Source of the DNA: Pyxidicoccus sp. MSG2
GTDB taxonomy: Bacteria > Myxococcota > Myxococcia > Myxococcales > Myxococcaceae
Direction of reading: 5' to 3'
Assembly: GCF_026626705.1 (NCBI RefSeq)
Contig: NZ_JAPNKC010000001.1
Span: 8,760,001-8,824,000 of the forward strand
Length of the DNA stretch: 64,000 nucleotides
Shown here: positions 58,703 through 64,000 of the stretch, piece by piece
Position numbering within the stretch: the first letter of the stretch is position 1
Layout: the number at the start of each line of letters is the position of its first letter
Notes under the pieces: model-generated
Databases searched by the model: none
Told to the model about the DNA's origin: nothing
The model's input: the letters and a program-made list of their open reading frames with translations, nothing else
Position numbers and translations under genes: made by a program

Positions 58703-61006
58703 GTGGCGAGCGAAGGCGAACAGCAGGGAGAGCAGACCTTCACCGAGGCCGTCCTCGGCAAGGAGACCCTCTCGGCGAATTGGATGAAGCGGTGGCTGTC
58801 GCTGCCCTTCAGTACGCGCGTCGTGGTGGCCACGGCCGGCTTCGCGGCCCTGCTCTTCCTCCCCTACCTGGGGGCGGTGGGGCTGTGGGACTGCTGGGAG
58901 ACGCACTACGGCGAGGTGGCTCGGATGATGATCGAGCGCCGCGACTACGTGTACCCCTTCTGGGAAGGCTCCTGGTTCTTCTCCAAGCCGCCGCTCACCA
59001 TGTGGATGCAGGCGCTGGGGATGGAGGTGGTGGGCACCGTGCGCACCGACGGCGCGCTGGGCCTGTACACCGAGTGGGGCATGCGCGTGCCCTTCGCCCT
59101 CTTGAGCATCACCGCGGTGGCGCTGCTGTCGCTGGCGGTGTCGCGCGTGGTGAGCCACCGCGCGGGCCTGGCCACCGGCTTCATCCTGGCCACCATGCCG
59201 CTGTACTTCCTGCTCACCCGGCAGACGGTGACGGACACCCCCTTCGTCACCACGTTCATCTGCGCCATGGCGTGCGCGCTCATCGCGCAATTGGATGACA
59301 CGACGAAGCACCGCGCCGCGTGGTGGTACGGCTTCTACTTCTTCGCCGGCCTGTCCACGCTGGCCAAGGGCCTGCTCGGCGTGGGCCTGCCCGCGGTCAT
59401 CCTGGTGCTGTACGCGGCCCTGGCCGTCATCCCCTGGGACGGCGCCAGCGTGGACGCGCACCTCAAGTGGCTGACGGCCAAGGGCTTCCGCAAGGACGTG
59501 CGCGAGGGCCGCAAGGCCATGCCGGTGCTGTGGGGGCAGATGTACCGGATGCACCTGGGCACGGGCATCCTCGTCTTCCTCGCGGTGGCGGTGCCCTGGT
59601 ACCTCACCATGTCCCTGTTCAAGAACGTGGACGATGAGGGCAAGCTCTTCTGGTACCGCTTCTTCATCCACGACCACCTCAACCGCCTCACGGCGGGCGT
59701 GCACACCACCACGCCGGGCGGCACGTTCATCTACTTCATCGAGCAGGGCGGCTTCGCCATCTTCCCCTGGGTGGCCCTGCTGCCGGGCGCCTTCGGCGTC
59801 GTGTCGCGGCTGAAGCTGCGCTCGGCGAGCAAGGCGGACCACCTGGCCCTCATCGCCGTGCTGTGGGTGGCCTTCTCGTTCTGGCTGCTGGCCTCCAGCG
59901 CCACCAAGTTCCACCACTACGTCTTCCCGGTGCTGCCGGGCATGGCCATCCTCCTGGCGCTGTTCGCCGACCGGCTGTGGGAGGAGGGCATCTCCACGCA
60001 CGCGGTGAGCCTCATCTTCGGGCTCGTCCTCTTCATCCTCGTGGGCAAGGACCTGGCGGAGAACCCGAAGAACTTCACCGACCTGTTCGTCTACAACTAC
60101 GACCGCCCGTACCCGCAGGAGCTGGTGACCAAGCCCATCGCCTTCTTCGCCTCGCGCCCGCTGTGGACGGGTGACCTGGTGACGCTGGTGCTGCTGGCCT
60201 TCGGCGTGTACCTCTCCTTCGACGCCTTCTCCGCGCGCTCGAAGGACAAGGCGACGCCGGGCTCCCGCGCGGTGGCGCTGCTGCTGCTGCTGTCCGGCGC
60301 GGCCACGCTGGGCGCGGTGGCGTCGCAGGCGCAGGTGTCCGCGGAGGCGCTGCTGGGCCTAGCGCTGCTGGCGTCGGGCGGCTTCCTGGCCTGGCAGGCG
60401 TCGCGCCCGGGCACGCAGGGGCGCGCCTCGCTGCAGACGGTGGCGGGCCTCATCGCGGTGGCGGGCGTGGCGCTCGCGGTGCGCGGCTTCCGCCAGCCGG
60501 TGGCGGAGGACTCGCTGCTCAAGGCGCTGTCCGAGCCCGTCAACATCAAGAGCACCCTGGGCTTCACCTTCGCGGTGGCCGGGGCGCTGGCGGTGGTGGC
60601 GGCCATCCTGCGCGCGCGGGTGATGCTGTTCGGCACCTTCTGGGCGCTGGCCGCGGGCGTGGCCCTCTGGTTCAACTGGAGCCACTGGGTGGACCTGTCC
60701 CACCACTGGACGCAGCGCGACCTGTTCTGGCGGTACTACGAGCAGCGCAAGCCGGACGAGCCCATCGTCGCGTTCATGATGAACTGGCGCGGCGAGACGT
60801 TCTACTCGCGCAACACGGTGGAGCAGTACCGCAGCACGGACTCCAACACGCGCATGCGCAACCTGGCGGCGCGGCCCGGCCGTGAGTGGGTGCTGGTGGA
60901 GCACAACCGCCTCAACCTGCTGCGCAACGCGGTGGGCGCGGACAAGGTCGTCACGCCCGTGGACCGCGACATCAACAACAAGTTCGTCCTGGTGACGGTC
61001 GATTGA
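58703..61006 (+). CDS. GT39/ArnT-like membrane glycosyltransferase (second in window)
   Basis: A 767-residue polytopic membrane protein of the GT-C fold. The first extracytoplasmic loop reads LWDCWETHYGEVARMMIERR and then EGSWFFSKPPLTMWMQAL, the pattern of ArnT/PMT enzymes that use polyprenyl-phosphate sugars. About 14 helices are visible, and the C-terminal 300 residues include extra helices and a periplasmic tail. The start GTG 58703 has AAGGAG upstream at correct spacing, rather than the longer frame from 58553. The stop overlaps the TTG of the ABC ATPase gene, so glycosyl transfer and ABC export are translationally linked. The product is probably a modified envelope lipid or polysaccharide. 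Confidence 0.87.
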   Translation: MASEGEQQGEQTFTEAVLGKETLSANWMKRWLSLPFSTRVVVATAGFAALLFLPYLGAVGLWDCWETHYGEVARMMIERRDYVYPFWEGSWFFSKPPLTMWMQALGMEVVGTVRTDGALGLYTEWGMRVPFALLSITAVALLSLAVSRVVSHRAGLATGFILATMPLYFLLTRQTVTDTPFVTTFICAMACALIAQLDDTTKHRAAWWYGFYFFAGLSTLAKGLLGVGLPAVILVLYAALAVIPWDGASVDAHLKWLTAKGFRKDVREGRKAMPVLWGQMYRMHLGTGILVFLAVAVPWYLTMSLFKNVDDEGKLFWYRFFIHDHLNRLTAGVHTTTPGGTFIYFIEQGGFAIFPWVALLPGAFGVVSRLKLRSASKADHLALIAVLWVAFSFWLLASSATKFHHYVFPVLPGMAILLALFADRLWEEGISTHAVSLIFGLVLFILVGKDLAENPKNFTDLFVYNYDRPYPQELVTKPIAFFASRPLWTGDLVTLVLLAFGVYLSFDAFSARSKDKATPGSRAVALLLLLSGAATLGAVASQAQVSAEALLGLALLASGGFLAWQASRPGTQGRASLQTVAGLIAVAGVALAVRGFRQPVAEDSLLKALSEPVNIKSTLGFTFAVAGALAVVAAILRARVMLFGTFWALAAGVALWFNWSHWVDLSHHWTQRDLFWRYYEQRKPDEPIVAFMMNWRGETFYSRNTVEQYRSTDSNTRMRNLAARPGREWVLVEHNRLNLLRNAVGADKVVTPVDRDINNKFVLVTVD

Positions 61007-61920
61007 GCGGTATCCACGTCGAGGGCCTGGGGAAGCGCTTCGGGGACCGCACGGCGGTGGAGGGACTCTCCTTCCACGTGCGGCCCGGTGAGGTGTTCGG
61101 CCTGCTCGGGCCCAACGGCGCGGGGAAGACCACCACGGTGCGCATGCTCACCGGCCTGCTCAGCCCCAGCGAGGGCGAGGCCACCGTGTGGGGCCACCGC
61201 GTGGACCGCGACGGCGAGTCGCTGCGCAAGGTGGTGGGGCTGCTCACCGAGCAGCCCGGCCTCTACGACAGGCTCACCGCGCGGGAGAACCTGCGCTTCT
61301 TCATGAAGCTGCACGAATTGGACGAGGCGAAGGCGTGGCCTCGCGCGCAGGACTACCTGCGCCGCTTCGGGCTGGGCGGGCGTGACGCGGAGCCGGTGGG
61401 CGGCTTCTCCAAGGGCATGCGGCAGAAGCTGGCCATCGTCCGCACGCTGGTGCACGACCCCCAGGTCATCTTCCTCGACGAGCCCACCAGCGGCCTGGAC
61501 CCGGAGTCCGCGCGCACGGTGCGCGACGCGGTGGCGGAGCTGGCGTCGGAGGGGCGCACCATCGTCCTGTGCTCGCACAACCTGTCGGAGGTGGAGCGCC
61601 TGTGCGAGCGCGTGGGCGTGGTGAAGCGCCGGCTGCTGGCCATCGGTCCGGTGCGCGAATTGCGGCGCTCGGGGCAGGCGCTGGACGTGCGCGTGGATGG
61701 CGAGGCGGAGCGCTTCCTCAACGTGCTGACGTCGCTGCCCTTCGCGCCCAACGTGCTGGCGGAAGGGGCGCGGCTGCGCGTCATGCTGGCGGACGAGGCG
61801 CACGCGCCCGACGTGCTGGCGTGCCTGGTGGGCGCGGGCGCGCGGGTGCACAGCGCGGTGCCCGCCCAGCGGCCGCTCGAAGAGGTGTACCTGGACCTGC
61901 TGCAAGAGGGGAGGGGGTAG
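61003..61920 (+). CDS. ABC transporter ATP-binding protein
   Basis: A 305-residue ABC ATPase of the CcmA/Nod-I type that pairs with ABC-2 permeases. It has Walker A GPNGAGKTTT, Q-loop LLTEQPGLYD, signature FSKGMRQKLAI, Walker B VIFLDEPTSGLDPES and the switch His in CSHNLSEVE. The last 90 residues form a small extra domain found in exporters. TTG 61003 overlaps the glycosyltransferase stop (TTGA). It is followed after 3 bp by the permease gene, so the two form one transporter. Confidence 0.93.
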   Translation: MSGIHVEGLGKRFGDRTAVEGLSFHVRPGEVFGLLGPNGAGKTTTVRMLTGLLSPSEGEATVWGHRVDRDGESLRKVVGLLTEQPGLYDRLTARENLRFFMKLHELDEAKAWPRAQDYLRRFGLGGRDAEPVGGFSKGMRQKLAIVRTLVHDPQVIFLDEPTSGLDPESARTVRDAVAELASEGRTIVLCSHNLSEVERLCERVGVVKRRLLAIGPVRELRRSGQALDVRVDGEAERFLNVLTSLPFAPNVLAEGARLRVMLADEAHAPDVLACLVGAGARVHSAVPAQRPLEEVYLDLLQEGRG

Positions 61921-61923
61921 CCC

Positions 61924-62724
61924 ATGGCGTTCCGTCCCCGGCGGGCGATGGCGGTCTTCTGGAAGGACTTCCTGGACCTGCGAAAGAATGTGGGCCTGCT
62001 GGTGTCCATGGCGGTGCTGCCCACCGTCATGGTGCTGGTGCCCATCGGCGTCGTCTGGTCCTACGTGCGCACGCCCAACCACGCGGACCTGCGCAGCGTG
62101 GCCATGTTCTACGACCCCAACCTGCCGCTGGGGGCGAGCGCGGCGCGCTTCCTCATCGACAAGACGCTCACCGACTGGTTCGGCATGTTCCTGGTGATGC
62201 CCGTCTTCGTCCCCATCCTCATCGCCTCGCAGAGCGTGGCGGGGGAGAAGGAGCGGCGCACGCTGGAGCCGCTGCTCGCCTCGCCGGTGACGGCGGCGGA
62301 GCTGGTGACGGGCAAGAGCCTGGCGGCGCTGGTGCCCGCGGTGGTGATTACCTGGGTGGCCTTCCTCTGCTTCTGCGTGGGCGTGGACATCGTCGCGTGG
62401 CCGCTGGTGCAGATGCCGCTGATGCCGAACGCACTGTGGACCTTCGGCGTCTTCGTGATTGCGCCGCTGTTCGCCTTCTTCGGCAACGGGGTGGCGGTGC
62501 TCATCTCCGCGCGGGTGAGCGAGGCGCGCATGGCGCAGCAGCTCTCCGCGCTGGTGGTGCTGCCCCTCGTCGGCATGGTGGGCGGACAGGTGGCCGGCTT
62601 CCTCAAGGCGGGGCTGGGCTACTACGCCCTCCAGGGCGCCGTGGTGCTGGTGCTGGACGCGGTGCTGCTGTGGGCAAGCATCCGCCTGCTGGACCGCGAG
62701 CGCCTCGTCAGCCGCTGGGGCTGA
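61924..62724 (+). CDS. ABC-2 type transporter permease
   Basis: A 266-residue membrane protein with six helices and the ABC-2 fold: basic N-terminus (PRRAMAVFWKDFLDLRKN), the conserved ASQSVAGEKERRTLEPLLASP segment between helices two and three, and VAVLISARVSEARMAQQLSAL. Together with the preceding ATPase it makes an exporter, perhaps of a lipid or polysaccharide made with the GT39 enzyme. Substrate is not predictable. No terminator with a T-run follows; a 194-bp gap separates it from the SPFH gene. Confidence 0.9.
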   Translation: MAFRPRRAMAVFWKDFLDLRKNVGLLVSMAVLPTVMVLVPIGVVWSYVRTPNHADLRSVAMFYDPNLPLGASAARFLIDKTLTDWFGMFLVMPVFVPILIASQSVAGEKERRTLEPLLASPVTAAELVTGKSLAALVPAVVITWVAFLCFCVGVDIVAWPLVQMPLMPNALWTFGVFVIAPLFAFFGNGVAVLISARVSEARMAQQLSALVVLPLVGMVGGQVAGFLKAGLGYYALQGAVVLVLDAVLLWASIRLLDRERLVSRWG

Positions 62725-62788
62725 CGTCCGCTACCGGGCCGTGACCGGCCGCCGGAAGGGCGAGCGGCTAGGCAATGGCCAGTGAAAC

Positions 62789-62804
62789 TGGCATGTTGCG
62801 AGCA
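62789..62804 (+). promoter_or_regulatory. Candidate sigma-54 (-24/-12) promoter for SPFH gene
   Basis: TGGCATG followed by GAGCA, with GG (62790-62791) and GC (62802-62803) separated by 10 bases as required for sigma-54. The -24 element matches well (TGGCA-G); the -12 keeps only the GCA. It lies 115 bp before the ATG. A 6-bp hairpin (GCCAGT-GAA-ACTGGC, 62778-62792) overlaps its left edge. Confidence 0.4.
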
Positions 62805-62918
62805 GGCAGCCGGGCGAAGGCGGGCGCGCTTTCGTCGTGGGTGCCACGTTCTTAAGAGGGGCGGGAGGCGGTGCGGGTTGACCGGCTGCCGACGCGGCCA
62901 CGGAGGCGCTGACGAGCA

Positions 62919-63974
62919 ATGGGTATCTTCGACAGCATCAAGGGCGAGGCGAAGCGCAACTTCATCGCGCGGGCGGACTCGGCGAAGGGCGAGATCATCT
63001 ACAAGTATCCGGAGAACAACATCCGGATGCTGACCCAGCTGACCGTCGACGCCGACGAGGTCGCCCTCTTCGTGAAGGACGGCAAGGTCGAGGGCAAGCT
63101 GGGGCCCGGGCGGCACACGCTCGACACCAACAACATCCCCTTCCTCGCCCGGCTCATGGAGAGCTTCACCGGCGGCAATCTCTTCATCTCCGAGGTCTTC
63201 TTCGTCTCGGTGCGTGAGGTGGCCGGTGTGAAGTTCGGCGGTCCCATCGGTGACGTGAGGGATCCGGAGACGGGCCTCGGCATCGGCACCATGGTGTACG
63301 GCGACTTCTCCATCCGCGTGACGGACCCGGAGAAGCTGGTGGTGGGCCTCGTGGGCATGGGCCGCACCAGCAACGACGAGCTGCTGGGCTGGTTCAAGAA
63401 CCAGGTGCTCAAGGTGACGCGCGACCGCATCGCCGAGCTCCTGGTGAAGAAGCGCTGGCCCCTGCTCGACGTGACGAGCGGCGCGTACACGGAGGAAATC
63501 GAGACCGAGGTCATCGGCGGGCTGAAGCCGCACGTGGACGGCTACGGCCTCACCGTGGTTCGGATGGGCAACTTCCACGTCAGCATCAAGCCGGAGGACG
63601 AGGCGACGCTGAAGAAGCTGTCCAAGGACGTGGCGTACTCGCGCCTGGCGGGCGGCTTCCAGCAGTACGCGCAGGGCCAGGCGATGCTGGGCGCGGCCGA
63701 GGGCATGGCCAAGGGCGGCGGTGAAGGCGGCGGCGGTGCCGGCAACGCGCTGGGTGGCATGGGCATGGGCATGGGCTTCGGCATGGCCCAGCAGTTCATG
63801 AACCAGCAGCACCAGCAGCAGCCGCAACAGCAGCAGCCGGCGCCCCAGGCGGCTCCCGCCGACACGCGCAGCCCCGCGCAGCGCCTGAAGGAAATCAAGG
63901 AGCTGAAGGACGCGGGCGTGCTCTCCGACGAGGAGTACAACGCCAAGCGCGCGGAGCTGATGAAGCTCCTGTAG
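62919..63974 (+). CDS. SPFH-domain protein with C-terminal SHOCT motif (YdjI-like)
   Basis: A 351-residue cytoplasmic protein. It has the SPFH/Band-7-like domain of the 'virion core'/YdjI group (about 25-270: NNIRMLTQLTVDADEVALFV, YGDFSIRVTDPEKLVVGL, DGYGLTVVRMGNFHVSI), a Gly/Met/Gln-rich linker (QQHQQQPQQQQPAP), and a final SHOCT motif (RLKEIKELKDAGVLSDEEY). In Bacillus, YdjI is linked to membrane stress and phage-shock-like responses. ATG 62919 follows GGAGG at slightly long spacing. The sequence after it ends near the window edge, so any partner gene lies outside. Confidence 0.88.
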   Translation: MGIFDSIKGEAKRNFIARADSAKGEIIYKYPENNIRMLTQLTVDADEVALFVKDGKVEGKLGPGRHTLDTNNIPFLARLMESFTGGNLFISEVFFVSVREVAGVKFGGPIGDVRDPETGLGIGTMVYGDFSIRVTDPEKLVVGLVGMGRTSNDELLGWFKNQVLKVTRDRIAELLVKKRWPLLDVTSGAYTEEIETEVIGGLKPHVDGYGLTVVRMGNFHVSIKPEDEATLKKLSKDVAYSRLAGGFQQYAQGQAMLGAAEGMAKGGGEGGGGAGNALGGMGMGMGFGMAQQFMNQQHQQQPQQQQPAPQAAPADTRSPAQRLKEIKELKDAGVLSDEEYNAKRAELMKLL

Positions 63975-64000
63975 TGCCGCGCTGAAGCGCTTCCCGGGGA

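Overview
The window is chromosomal DNA (about 70% G+C) from a predatory delta-proteobacterium of the Myxococcaceae (Myxococcus/Corallococcus/Pyxidicoccus type). The best markers are an HMGA-like CarD with four AT-hooks next to its zinc-binding partner CarG, a HRDVSPQN-type Ser/Thr kinase with a PEGA domain, a MYXO-CTERM-like sorting signal, and a complete division/cell-wall (dcw) cluster. The species cannot be fixed from sequence alone.

Layout. 1-7.4 kb: the end of a DUF2239 gene, a phosphodiester glycosidase, a CPBP-family membrane protease, and a leftward group carD-carG-membrane protein-GT39 glycosyltransferase. 7.4-17.8 kb (accessory): a PEGA Ser/Thr kinase divergent from an exported App1-like phosphatase, a putative lipoprotein, a Tat-like exported protein of unknown role, a lipoprotein with a PD-(D/E)xK nuclease core followed by a TsiV/DUF3396 immunity gene, a long acyl-CoA dehydrogenase, and a tandem-PilZ protein.

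18-48 kb is the dcw cluster, all on the + strand: mraZ, a STAS protein, rsmH, ftsL, ftsI, murE, murF, mraY, murD, ftsW, murG, murC, murB, ddl, ftsQ, ftsA, then a 10.1 kb gene for a giant Ig-repeat/TSP3/OmpA surface protein, then ftsZ. Most junctions inside the cluster are ATGA/GTGA overlaps. A candidate promoter and three 10-bp-spaced GTGG boxes (MraZ-type operator) precede mraZ. The giant gene is bracketed by terminator hairpins, so it and ftsZ are probably separate transcription units. Inside the giant protein a MYXO-CTERM-like signal is followed at once by a second signal-peptide-like helix and an OmpA-family barrel, so one ORF may yield two envelope proteins.

48-64 kb: a coiled-coil hypothetical, accC with a 70-residue biotin carrier and a crotonase, a REC-XRE regulator, a double-FHA/TPR membrane protein divergent from a rhomboid-TPR protein, an Rnl5-type RNA ligase, two related outer-membrane proteins, a GT39-ABC transporter operon with a good promoter and an inverted-repeat operator candidate, and an SPFH-SHOCT protein with a possible sigma-54 promoter.

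I saw no tRNA, rRNA, CRISPR array, insertion sequence or prophage. The most novel items are the lipoprotein nuclease/immunity pair (13.3-15.1 kb) and the internal sorting-signal/signal-peptide junction of the giant protein.
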